Below are positions 44,644 through 56,091 of a stretch of 64,000 nucleotides of DNA, piece by piece. The notes below the pieces were generated by a model, which saw nothing but the letters and a program-made list of their open reading frames with translations, ran no database searches and was not told the origin of the DNA. A program made the position numbers and the translations under genes. The first letter of the stretch is position 1, and every line of letters begins with the position of its first letter. The stretch covers positions 1 through 64,000 of the forward strand of contig JAIVFH010000023.1 of the NCBI GenBank assembly GCA_025765595.1, written 5' to 3'. Origin of the DNA: Obelidium mucronatum. Lineage: Eukaryota; Chytridiomycota; Chytridiomycetes; Chytridiales; Chytriomycetaceae.

Positions 44644-47600
44644 TTAGCTGAGTTTGATTGAATCAACATCGGCTTTACCCGCCCGTCCAGCTATACCAGT
44701 TGTATTGCAACGGCGAGTGTTATTAAAGTACTATCGTATGTGGGTATTACTACAGGACTAATAAAAAGAATTGGACACACCTGTTCAACAAAGTTGTTCC
44801 CAAACACTGCACGACCAATAAACAAAACAGCAGACATATCGACACCTTCAGAAGCAAGTTCATCACAAAGCGTCAGGAAGTTTCGACACAGTATCAATAG
44901 TCCCAGCACAGATGTATATGAAAGACCATCAAAATGACCATTCCGGCATGTTTTGGCTGAACTCAATTGTTTGCCAAACCTATCCAAAATCTGCTTCTCC
45001 ATTCCCTTTACAAACTGTATGCGTTCCAAGTTTGAGATACCGCGTTCATCAATAGCTCTATACAAGTTGCTAACATCCTCCAGAAACTCAGCGCCTGTAA
45101 CATTTCCCTCTGTAGCAAGATACTGACAGGTTGTCTCACTAAATGCCTTCTTTCCCAGTTCCACATTCTGTGTATCTCGGCAAAACCACGATGCATCAAG
45201 GATACCCTCAAGGGAAGAGCCAATTCCTTCATAGTTACAGGCACATATCCCCTTTACAAGGTTCTTTGGAATCAAGTGATCGTAATCTGGATTGATGAGG
45301 AGAGACTTGGAATCATCAAGAGGGTGGGGTAATGGGTGGTAGATGTCAACATTCAAGGAAGTTTGAGACTTGAGGTGTTGACGGTTGACAGCCAAATCAA
45401 TGGAATGTCGTACATGAAAGAGAACAGACGACAATACTTTTGACATAGGTGCCATGGTCAAATGGGACGACTTTGGTGTGATAGCAGACTGAAGAACTCT
45501 CCACAACCCGACCAATTCCTGATCTTCAATAGAGTAATGAGAGTCTCTTGGCTGTAGCTCTTCTTGTTTGCGGGTATAGAACTCAATCGTGACTTCGACC
45601 AATGATTGAAAATCCTCGGAATATTTCTCCCAGAGTTGCTGAATCGTCAGTAACAACTTAGGCTGATTACTTTCAGAAAAGAAGAGAGAAGGCTCAAAGT
45701 GCAATACAATAGATTCGGCCAAGATATAGAGATCTGGTGAATGATGATTCAAATTGCTCGAATGAGCCTTTGCAAGAAGCTGGCGAACAAATTCCACTGC
45801 AATGGATGGTGGCAACATGAACGTTTTCGGCTCATCAATAAGTGATCGAGATTGACGAAGCCAAACAATTGCTTCAGCATTTAAAACTGGAGGCGGTAGT
45901 TGATGGACAAGCTGGCGTGTTGACAGGTACTCCGCCATAGTGACTGTAATGGCATTAGCTTGACAGAGGGATCGGGCAATTCCCCTTTTCCCCTCCAGCA
46001 AATCAGAGATTTTTTGTTCGGTACCTTGATGTAAAGAGCGGTAGAGAGTATATTGGCTGTCTCCAAAAGGGTTACCAATCAAGCTGAAGAATTCGCCATC
46101 TGTTGTGAAAGAACGAACAAGCAATTTTGGCTCTTTCTCGTGAATTTGCTGCCCAAGACTCCAAGCATGTTGAAATATAGGATCTTTGGGACCTGAACCA
46201 GAAATGGCGCAAATTGATGCCGTGGAGTTCTTGCCAGACATTGAATCTACAACAACAAAGGCAGCAACTTGATCTGCAGCATGGATACTGATTGTCTTCC
46301 AATTGAGTTCAAGAAGGCTAACTTGATTCACAACAAATATGAGTAGCTCGCGCCAAACAGGCTCTTTAAAACCATACTTCCATCTGGCCACATCACTGAT
46401 AAAGTAGGGATTGTCACGACGAACATATCCGCGAAGTATAATTTCCTCAAGAGACTCTTCCAATAAAACCAAAAGAACAACAAGGAGACCAAGCAACTGC
46501 GTTGTTTTCTTGTACAAATCGAATAGAGTTGTGTGCCGGAATTCCAAAGATTTCAAAGACTGCAATTTTGATGCGTTCACAACCCCATTTGCAGCCAAAT
46601 CTGAATCAATAGTGTCCTTTTTTGAAAGCCACATCTTCGAGGCTTTGTAGGAAGCACGCGAGAGGTCGGGAACTATTGAGTGCGAGAAGTACCTCTTCTT
46701 TGCCTGAAGCCAACCAAAAACAAAATTCAGGCCTGCGTTTGAATTCTGCACATTAAGAGGATTCCACACGTCATTGATTCTTGAGGCGTGAAGCCTTTGA
46801 ATATGCTCTATTGCTACTTCTCGACTGCGACGAAATTCCTGTGAATGGAAAAAAGTCAGAAGTAGAATTCTTGGATGAATGCCCACCCACCTTTTCAACT
46901 TCTACAACTGTTTTATCACCAATCATATCAACACATCCAATCAGCCTGTTGTGTGCGCGGTTGTATTCAACAAATTCCATGGTTTGGCCTGGATGAATAG
47001 CATCAATTTGCATACAAAGAAATGAATGGGGTTTTTTGGTGAGCATTTCCTTGCCCAATGCTATTGATGGCTCCAAATCAACTCCCTTCTGGTGAACCAT
47101 CAGCTGCCTGCTCTCGCCGTTCATCTTCCGTTGAAGATAGCGCGGGTCTGGAATCGCAATATTACTGCGATTTTCAGAAGGACCAGTCCCAGTCTTGTGT
47201 CCTTCGCCACGTAGAAACCGAAGCACTCCTGCCGTTGAAATTGACAAGAAGATGGTCCAAAAGAGAGTTTCCACAGTGGAATAGCGCAATCGAGTGATGT
47301 ATTCAATGCTGTGAGATGAAACTGGTAAGCTGTAGTTTTATAAAGGATGACAACATACTATTTCGATTGAACAGTTGTGCACATCATGTTATACCAGAAA
47401 GAGTCTACATCTCCGTAGCCATTGCTAAAGCATTCAAGGATAAAGAGAACTAGATCGCGACCGCCTGATGCTTGAATCAATTCAGTGTACTTGGGAAGCA
47501 GACTTGTGTATTTTGAGAAATCGTGGGTATTCGGTAAACTTCCAGGAGGATTGCACGGAGGTGACAGAAAACCTGAAATCAATATTTATTCACATGGTTT

Positions 47601-48605
47601 AATACAATATATAGGGCCATTCAATAAACAGGAAAGGAAGGCAAGTTGGGTGAGCAAAAGAAAAATAAGACAAATGGTGAGACCCTTGCGAAAAGAAGCG
47701 AAATATTAAATTAAGTACTGGGGAAAAGCTGGTGTTCCACCAGAGGAAGGATGGGGGAGTTGGTGTTGGAGAGGCAACCACACCAACAAGAACAAATAAA
47801 AAAAAAATAGCATAAATGGTGAGACCCTCGCGAAAAAAAGCGAAATATTAAATTAAGTACTGGGGAAAAGCTGGTGTTCCACCAGAGGAAGGATGGGGGA
47901 GTTGGTGTTGGAGAGGCAACCACACCAACAAGAACAATTAAAAAAAAAATAGCATAAATGGTGAGACCCTCGCGAAAAGAAGCGAAATATTAAATTAAGT
48001 ACTGGGGAAAAGCTGGTGTTCCACCAGAGGAAGGATGGGGGAGTTGGTGTTGGAGAGGCAACCACACCAACAAGAACAATTAAAAAAAAAATAGCATAAA
48101 TGGTGAGACCCTCGCGAAATGAAGCGAAATCAGTCTAATAAAGCTTCTGTGCACTAACCAGGTCCTAGGTTCACATTGCCTAGCTCCAGCAACAAACACC
48201 TTGCAAACTGCACCTCCTCTTGACAAGTCCCACCACCCAAGAACAGTGATAACAGCTTCCCAGAGATCCGATTTATTCCGCTACATATGTTTTTTAAGCC
48301 TGCTCTGGTTGCAACAAGACAGTCTGTATGATGGACCTCAACACCCATCAGATCCTTGACTGCAGGCTCCCTGCCCAGTTTTTTGATTTCAAAGAAAGCT
48401 GCAAACTCTTTCAGACTGAATACTAGTTCATCTGTTGCATTCAGTCTGTAGCTGGTGAGTTTTCGGAACTTTCTATAAATAGAATAGAGCCAGATCACCT
48501 ATATCCTTGGAAAACAGGTTCTCCCTTAAGTGTGATGCTTCTTCCTTGATAGGATAAGAAAAGATCCGGAACAGCAGTGCACTTGGGGGTAGTTTTGTGG
48601 ACCAT
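44644..48605 (-). CDS. Large protein of the nested element, candidate transposase, six exons
   Basis: Exons 48605-48499, 48472-48159, 47572-47359, 47308-46891, 46838-44781 and 44730-44644 keep one frame throughout, giving 1065 residues. The first intron would be only 26 nt. The protein begins MVHKTTPKCTAVPDLF. I recognise no domain. Possible acidic catalytic candidates sit at strand ends: CMQIDAIHPGQTM, GCVDMIGD, FVVVDSMSG and SFTTDGEFFS; a DDE/RNase H-like fold is therefore conceivable but unproven. A hydrophobic run (LLGLLVVLLVLLEE) lies near residue 450. The end reads NNTRRCNTTGIAGRAGKADV. No stop or frameshift was found, in contrast to every other element in this stretch. Confidence 0.7.
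47674..48125. repeat. 142-bp minisatellite inside an intron of the nested element
   Basis: Three nearly identical 142-bp copies (starts 47674, 47816, 47958) plus a partial fourth from 48100. Each contains ATGGTGAGACCC, GAAGCGAAATATTAAATTAA, GGGGAAAAGCTGGTGTTCC and an A-run. The array fills most of the intron 48158-47573 of the large element gene. Confidence 0.92.
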
Positions 48606-48711
48606 GGTGGTCTGGCTTTTGTGGGCTGTTGGTGGGCTGTTGGCAAAGATTTTCTGTCTGGGAGAGAAGGTACTAATTTTGTCCCTTACACCCCCTTTGT
48701 CCCCCCCCCCT

Positions 48712-49151
48712 GACTGATCATCAGAGTCCGAAGCACTACCAACTGGGCTAACTGAACGTTGACATTGAACTTTACGCTCGGCTTTTGATGACGCAGCAAA
48801 GACTTCCATGACTTTATCAAGGCGACTGGATTGAAGGCGAACAAGACGAGAGAGAGCCAATAGGTCTGTACGGAAAGCATCCATGGATGTGGCCACATCA
48901 AATTCATTATCCGTGTTGGCTTCCATGTAGCGACTGGCTTCATCAATTCCATCCAGCACGTTGTTGGTTTGCTGTTCAGATTCATCATCATCAAAGTCGT
49001 TCTTGAGAGAGACCAGGTTGGGAGCGGCGGAGCGACGAGTAAGCAAGGATTGATCAGCGGCGGGGTTTGAAGGACCAGCGGCCGAAGAAGACGAAGCAGC
49101 GGCAAAACCGACAGATTTCCGAGGAGCGGTAGCAGGAGGAGTATCAGCCAT
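48712..49151 (-). pseudogene. Gypsy gag, N-terminal part
   Basis: Starts with an ATG (MADTPPATAPRKSVGF) only 24 bp after the LTR. It is rich in Ala, Ser and acidic residues, with a possible coiled region (FRTDLLALSRLVRLQ). It stops being gag at the TGATCA site where the 4.9-kb element entered; the rest of gag continues at 43793. Confidence 0.8.
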
Positions 49152-49157
49152 TATTGT

Positions 49158-49175
49158 GTTTTAGTTTCAATACTA
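49158..49175 (-). promoter_or_regulatory. Gypsy primer-binding site, self-priming type
   Basis: Directly next to the 5' LTR the element reads TAGTATTGAAACTAAAAC. The eleven bases 49163-49173 are complementary to AGTTTCAATAC, which lies inside the LTR about 34 bp downstream of a TATA-like CATAAATAG (49318-49328 in this LTR), where the transcript would start. This matches the Tf1/sushi self-priming arrangement. Confidence 0.65.
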
Positions 49176-49548
49176 TGTTAGAACCAGATAGTCAATAAAA
49201 GACTTAAGGGTTCTTGAAGGCACGAGGGCTTAGGGGGCACGAGGGCTTGTCCAATAACGGCTTGAGGTCACGAGAGACGGAACAAAGAGTCACAAAACTG
49301 TAAAACTAACACAGAATGTATTGAAACTGAACTAAAACTCAGAGCAGAGCTTGCTATTTATGCAAGTTCTGGAATTTCAAATAACAAAAGTTCAAAACTG
49401 AAAACAAACTGAAAATCAAACAGAAATTGTGATAGCAAGAGTGATAGCACAATAATATGTGAAATCAAGAATGATATCACAAAATGAAACTGAAAAACTT
49501 AGTAAAGTGACAAATCAAAGATGACAAATACAAAAATAGAAACTTACA
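49176..49548 (-). mobile_element. 5' LTR of the gypsy element, minus orientation
   Basis: 373 bp, nearly identical to the 3' LTR except for a small indel near AGCAGAGCTTGC and different outermost bases (TGTAAGTTTC against TGTTAGTTGTTTC). The flanks of the two LTRs do not share a 5-bp duplication, so the ends may have recombined with other copies. Confidence 0.9.
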
Positions 49549-49554
49549 GAAAAA

Positions 49555-49625
49555 TGTTACTAGCGGGAATCGAACCCAGGTTTCCACCATGAGAGTCGCT
49601 TGTAATGACCACTAAGCTACGGAAC
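49555..49625 (-). other. tRNA-like sequence with A and B boxes beside an LTR
   Basis: On the minus strand: TAGCTTAGTGG (A box), GGTTCGATTCC (perfect B box), then AACATTTTTC ending where the LTR begins. About three quarters identical to 36066-36139, differing mainly in the anticodon-arm region. Acceptor arms do not pair. Confidence 0.55.
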
Positions 49626-50190
49626 TATAGAATAAAACATCCCTATAAGACATGTGACTCCTAACATGCAAACACTACCTACTTCCCAAAACTACACCAC
49701 ACCAGGTGAACGCCGCAAGACTTGAACTACAAAATACAAACCAACATTTAACAAGAATGATGTGCTTGGTGAAGAATGGTCATCAAAGACAAATTACATG
49801 ATGTACCACTCACCTCGACACCTGTCGCTAAGACTCCTGATTTGCCAAAGACTCTTGTGCCAAAGTAAACTCGTGAGCAACCCTGAAAGTCAAGCTGCCT
49901 CTTAGCCATACAAGGCCTAGTGGCTGTGACTGTCTGGTGCTGCCTCACCTGGAGATTCTGATAGGTGGTTGTGGTGTGGTAACCCAATGAACACTCTACA
50001 TTTGGATAAATAAGATAAGTTTATTGAATAGATGAAGATAAGTTTATTGAATAGATGAAGATAAGTTTATTGAATAGATGAAGTGAAGGGAATGAAAGTG
50101 AGAACTTAAAATTTTGTTAAAGATGAAGTGAGGAGACTGTGAAAGTCAGAATTTGAAGTTTAGCTAGAGAAACTGGAAGAACGTAGGATA
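49626..50190. repeat. Intergenic stretch with copia scrap and 23-bp tandem repeat
   Basis: 49690-49760 repeats part of the copia remnant seen near 36790-36865 (GACTTGAACTACAAAA). 50018-50088 has three copies of GATAAGTTTATTGAATAGATGAA. Nothing else can be supported here. Confidence 0.6.
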
Positions 50191-50194
50191 ATTT

Positions 50195-53100
50195 TCAAGC
50201 CATGAGGCATGCAGCTGCTAACACTATTGGAATCAAACAACTGCCAACAGCTTTTGAAGCTTTAATATCAGTCATGCTTGTTGTTCTGAGTAATATGCTT
50301 GAGACCTGAATAAATTCAAAGGGTCCATTGCCGGATGCAGGGCTCAACAAGAAAGTCATGGAGCCAACATTTGACAGACCAGAATAGAGCAAAACTGTAA
50401 TTTGAGATGAATCTGTCGATAAATTCAAAGAGTACCAAACATTTCCAGAAGCTGTATGAGTAAAAGAAAATGCAACACCTCCATCATTTGATGTTTTTGG
50501 TGAAAGGAATTGGTTGCTGAGGCTTCCAAATGTTTTTATGTCACTAGAACTACCAAACTGCCAGAAACTTAGATTTTATATCAGTAAGTTAAAATACATA
50601 CTGTATATGCAGGTGACTTTAAAATGACCCCCACAAAGGACTCTGTAGAAGCTCTTCGTCTGGCTCCAGCCAGAACACCACCCGAAACACTTCTGGTTTC
50701 TCCGTTGCCAACAGGTACAGGAGCACTATTTATGACAGCTGTAGTCACATCAATACCAGGGAATAGCAGTGAAATGATAGATGAATCTCCTTGAAATGGT
50801 TTCGGCTGGATAGCAGTTGTCATCAAAGCTGCAATATCAGTAACAGTTGTTGTTGAAGGCATTGTGGCAGTGCTGGACAATACGTCTGTTAGTGTACTGC
50901 TAAATGATGCTTCACTTCCTGTTCTAGTTGGACTAGTTGATGCACTTGGCTTGATGTCAGAGGTAACTGATGTAGGAGGTGTTGAAGTGCTGGTTGTTGT
51001 TGCGCCTGGCCCTACATCTTCGCTGCCCAAATCATTTTTTTTAGGAGATACAAGAACTTGGATATTCTGGGTAAATGAAACAGCAGAAATGACAGGTCTT
51101 GGGCCAGCTCGGCGACCCAAACCAATCTTGTTACTTCCCAAGAGTGTTCCATTGAAAACAAACATTGCAAATGGACTATTGCTTCCACTACCATATTTGA
51201 TATTGAAGGAAAGTTGCTCTAACGAGTCATTCCAACCAAGGGAATACAACCACTCTTGGTTTTTCTCGTGAAAAAAGGATATCACAATAGATTGGTTAAA
51301 TTGAGTGGAGATAATATTAGTAGTATTTTGTAGCTCTTGGGCAGCTAGTGAAAATATTTGCACTTGAGGAATTTCAATTCTCACAGTAGTGGCAAGTCTG
51401 GAAAAGTTACTTGGAAGCATATCTCTGAAAGAGATAATTTGATCTGTCAATTGAAATGTTGCTTGCCCATAAGCATTCACAGCAGAATCTGATAAATCAC
51501 TTGAAAAACTCTGAAGAATTCTTTGAAAACTGATATCTAGGAGAGAAGTAAAATTCCCTTGTCGGCGCATAATGTTTAAACTTAAGACTTTAAGATTATT
51601 TGCATCAACTGGGTCTATGGTAATTTGGTCTGAATATTTGACTACAGTCAAGGATGTTGAAAAATCTGGGGTATCTACAGAAGTTGGCTGTTTATACAAA
51701 GTTGATCCACCAATCTCCCTAATTAGAACATGTGTATATTAGCCTTATTTCACACATATTTCTGTTTCATACATATAGTTCAGATTCACAAGATTTTTGA
51801 ACTCTGCAGGAAGTCCCTTTGACACAATTAAGTTATCCTTGTAAGCAGAAGCCATGGTGTGATTTTGATTAGGATTGTTATTTAATATTCTATGATAATG
51901 TTTTCAGTATGAATCACGTGGGTAAATATCATTACAGTGTTTTCAACTTTGTCAGTTTTCCAAGGGCTGATGGAATTTTACCACAGACTCCGTAGAGCTC
52001 TCTAAACAAATCAAATTTAGTAGACAGATGACATTAATGATCCTTATGTAATAAAAGTTTACAAATGCTCTAACTCAGACAGCTCACTTAACACAGCTGG
52101 TATGTAAATGCAGAAGCCAAGATTCAAAGAAAATTTCCTAATTTGGGTTAAGTTTAGTAATCCAGTGTCTAAAAATTCATTCTTTTTAAATTACCAAGAT
52201 ATAACTCGACCATTTTTGCAGATAATCACACTGAAATGAACATATATATCTTGACCAGGCTGAATATTTGGAGTTGAACAAGTAATTTCCATTTTAAAAT
52301 TAAAATTAACTGCATTTTGATTCAGGATTTCAATATCTGTTTGCCTTGTGCACATAGACTTTGAAAAAAAAGTAGTATTTTTTGGGCATGTAAAGCCAGG
52401 CTGTACTAGTGTTCCATCAGATAGAGATAATGCCATAGTTGATGCTAAAGAATATTGAGAAATGCAATTTTTCTCTCCCCAGTTTGCACATGGGGGATTA
52501 AATATTCTTAAAATTGTGAAGTTATTTCCCAGAAGAAGGTTATTAGAATGGCTAATGTTTTGGCATTCTTTATCCTTGAAGAAAGTAACATCTATAGAAT
52601 AGCTTGTTGAGTTGTAAGTAAAAACTTGAGATGAATCCAATATTTGTTGACAGTAAGCTATTCTTTGAATTTCAAGCAGGCTTACAATTGAATTGTTGAT
52701 AATAGCATATGGAACTTCAGAGCCGTAGATTGTATGTGCATACTCTTGGTATTCAAATTCCATCTTATTTGACGGAACACATGATTGGCTGGAAGAAATG
52801 CCAATGTCAACATTTGTTTTACAATTTTGCCCTTGACTTGCAACATTCAAACATTTTTGATAATCCTCAATACCGTGCCAAACAACTTTTAATGGCAAGC
52901 CTGAACAATCTTCAGTGGAAAAGTAGCTTGTCACAAATGCTACAGTAGTTCCAAAGGCACATGGATTCAGTTTGCTAGCTTTCTCAGAGCAAAATAATCC
53001 AGCTTTGGTAGGTGCTCCGTCATTTAAATAGCATGGGTAGGATTGTGTAGCATTGAGGACACAAAGGGGTTTGCATGGATTGTATGTATTCCAATTCTCT

Positions 53101-55588
53101 GGACAATAATATCCAGGATTGTTTGAAATATTCCTAAACTTTTTGTTTAAAACACATTGCAATCAGAATCAACTTACAAAAAAACAAGGCTAGAATAATG
53201 AAAAGATGAAAGATCAATGGATAAGGGCCCACGTAAGTTGTTGGAGGAAAAATCACTAATTTGAATAATGAAGAGTCAGTTTGGTAAGTGCTGTATGAAA
53301 TTCTACCGACATTGATTGTATAATCTCATAGAAAGATGGAATACTTCCACTTAGTAAATTTCCTGCCAAGTTTCTAAACTTTGTAGATAAGTATAGGAAA
53401 AGAAATGAAGGGAAAGACAACTTGCATTGATCTCAACTGGGTCATATTGCCAAGTTCTGTTGGAATTGACCCTTCTAATTTGTTCCAGCTCAAATTTCTA
53501 ATGGAAAATTTAATTCATGAGTCCTAATCATCAAGCAAAGCCTACAAATATTCCAAGTTGCTTATATTTCCAAGTTGAATAGGAATTTGTCCAGTAAATT
53601 GATTAGAACCCAAAAATCTATGTCAATGATGTAAATATTTTTTTGAGCTCATATGTCAAGTTACAATGTTCTGAGTTTTGTGAGAAGCCCAATTTCAGAG
53701 GGAACAGAACCAGAAATCTTGTTTGAACTCAGATTTCTAGAAAGCTTTTAATAGCAAAAATATTTTATAATTGTCCTTACAATATTTCTAAGTTGGTCAA
53801 AGATGCAATTTCTGTGGGAATGGGCCCAGGCAACATATTGGAATCAAGATTTCTGGAAAGAAACTTAAGCAAAAGTAGAATAAAAAGATTCTTACACACA
53901 GGATTTGCAGAGTAGTCAAGTGTATTATTTCAGAGAGAACAGACTCTGATAGATTGTTGAAACTTAGATCTCTAATACATAGTATAAAGAGTGAGATGCA
54001 ACCAATAAAGATCTTGTATGACTAACAAATATACAAGTGCCTTCAATTCTTGGATATTGAGGTTGGAAATTGATCTGAATTTGTTGCTTTGTAACTCCCT
54101 ATAAAAAGTGTCAATTCTAAAAGAAAACTGCTATTGAGCTCACAGGTGTACAAGGTTTTTCAAGTCAAATATACTTGACGGAATAGAGCCTTCTAACTGA
54201 TTGAAGCCCAATTCTCTGTTGGTAATTAAGCAAGAGATTATCAATCCCCCAATCACTTACAAAAATTCTAGCTGATTCAATTTGCCAATTTCAGTTGGAA
54301 TGACTCCAGTCAGCCCATTTGAGTCCAAATTTCTGGAGAAAGCAAAATTACAATTATTGTATTACTTTTCGTCCTTGAAATCTTACAGATACTCAAGGAG
54401 AGCTAAATTTCCAATCTCAGTTGGGATTGTAGAAGATAGATTCTTGTTGTCTGATATATGTCTAAATAAGCTGTTGGTCAATCCAACAAAGCATATGTAT
54501 TTTTTCAGTTATGTACATTGATGTAAGACGTTTCAGGTTCCCTATTTCTGTTGGAATACTGCCAGCTATGTCTGTTGGCCCAAGTATCTGCCTAAAATAA
54601 CTTTTGATGACACAAATGTGGAGCATTTGACGTACATCATAATTAAATTGGTTAAATAACCTATTTCAGTGGGGATGCTCTTGGAAAGGGGGTTATTTGA
54701 AAGAGTTAAATATTCCATGGCTGATAGCTGCCCAATCTCTGTTGGGATCACACCATTCATTTTGATGTTTTCACTTAGAGAACTAAGATAAATCTTTGAG
54801 TTTCATATGCTGGAACAAATAAGCATGACTTACAGAACCCTCAACTCAGCTAGTCTTCCTACTTCTGTGGGTATTGGACCTAGGATATTCAAGTTTTTTG
54901 TAACAATCCTATTCATGAATGTCAAATAGGATTTTTAAGGTCTTTTGTCTTACAGTCTTTCAAGTTGATCCAAATGTCCGATTTGTGTTGGAATAGTTCC
55001 TGTGATCTTGGTGTTATGCAGCCGACTACATTTTCACATTAATATTTGTTATCAAATGAGTGTCAGATATGAAACAGCTCACTCTTGAAACTCACAAGTA
55101 TTTAAGATTCTCTAGAAGTCCAACTTCAGTAGGAATTTCACCTGAAACTTGTATCAACTCTCTAAAATATCATTGAAAAATTGAGATTGAGTTGAAGGAA
55201 GGTTTGGCTAAATATTCCTCACAGTTTTTGAAGCTTTTTAAGCTTTCCAATTTCTGTTGGTATTGTAGCATAATGGCGGCTGTAAATATATCTATTACAG
55301 AATTGCGATCAATAACTGCAGAAGTGGGGTTCTCTGATAACCCACAAATCTTTAAGATCCTCCAGAAGTCCGATTTCAGTGGGAATAACTCCATCCTGCG
55401 GATCTTTGACGTCCAATCTGTGTCTTTTTTGTTTGGTTTCTGTTGAAGACTGATATTATTGCTTACCTGATGGAAGTTGTGTTGAGATCATATGTTCTAC
55501 CCCAAAAGGTAACTGTCCGAGCGTCGATATGCACACGGGTGGTGCACAGTAGAGTGAGTATTGCAATTGCAGCGTCGAGAGCCCTCAT
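50195..55588 (-). CDS. Secreted/anchored leucine-rich-repeat surface protein, about 20 exons
   Basis: The gene starts at 55588 with a signal peptide (MRALDAAIAILTLLCTTRVHIDA). From 55440 to 53200, small exons of about 65-75 nt separated by introns of about 40-60 nt each encode one plant-type LRR, such as GVIPTEIGLLEDLKDL, GEIPTEVGLLENLKYL, GTIPTQIGHLDQLERL and GSIPTEIGNLKRL. A long exon (53162-52191) follows with many Cys (YYCPENWNTYNPCKPLC and similar). More short LRR-like exons (KIPSALGKLTKLKTL) lead to a Ser/Thr-rich exon (51699-50600). The last exon ends with SCLIPIVLAAACLMA, a hydrophobic end fitting a GPI signal. Total exon count and length are approximate. It probably sits at the cell surface. 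It could be two genes, but signal peptide and anchor occur only once each. Confidence 0.75.
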
Positions 55589-55934
55589 CGAGTATTTCGA
55601 GAGAAGAAGACGCGATTGAAAATCTGTTTGTTGACAATTTAAAAATCTGTGAATCGATTGCCGATGAAAGAACGCGCAGAATTTATTCTCAGAATTGGCC
55701 GTGTGCAAAAATCGAATCATCATCAGAGTGTGATCTTGATAACATGCGCATTTATTTCTTGGCCAGTTGGGGCAGCGAGGGGCAAGGGAAATTCGGACGT
55801 GTGTCTTTGATGAGTGGCTGGATGGCAAAAGAGCGGTCCATGACCTGCGAGTATTAAAGGCCAAGTGCCAGCTAGTCATTCACCAGTCGTCACATTGCGG
55901 CGTCCTACTATAATTTGTTTCATCGAATAAGAAA

Positions 55935-56059
55935 ATGTTTTCAGACGATGACAACGACGGCGTGGTGGATGTAGACGGGCCGATTGACGCGGCGGCGGGG
56001 CAGCAGGATGGCGCGGCGGCGCGGCGGCGGCTGTTTGCGCTCGCGCGGCAGCGGCGGAA

Positions 56060-56091
<32 letters not shown>

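Larger units (their letters stand above)
43794..48711 (-). mobile_element. Unclassified 4.9-kb DNA element with poly-G inverted ends, nested in gypsy gag
   Basis: The left end is G9-10 followed by ACA, the right end TGT followed by C10, so the termini are inverted repeats of at least 12 bp. The gag sequence GACTGATCATCAG occurs directly on both sides (43781-43793 and 48712-48724). Removing the insert together with one copy makes gag continuous again, so this is a clean insertion with a 12-13 bp target duplication. Inside lie two spliced, undamaged minus-strand genes (44134-44610 and 44644-48605) and a 142-bp minisatellite. At 43940-44010 there is a B-box-like GGTTCGAAACC on the minus strand. 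43803-44133 is otherwise non-coding. I cannot place it in a known transposon superfamily. Confidence 0.78.

Noticed and set aside
47599..48065. Three copies of a 60-70 codon frame (MVASPTPTPP)
   Set aside because: Part of the intronic 142-bp minisatellite, not a gene.
38997..49548. A single clean gypsy insertion with matching target duplication
   Set aside because: Bases outside the two LTRs do not match (TGCAA against GAAAA in + orientation), so recombination or rearrangement has occurred.
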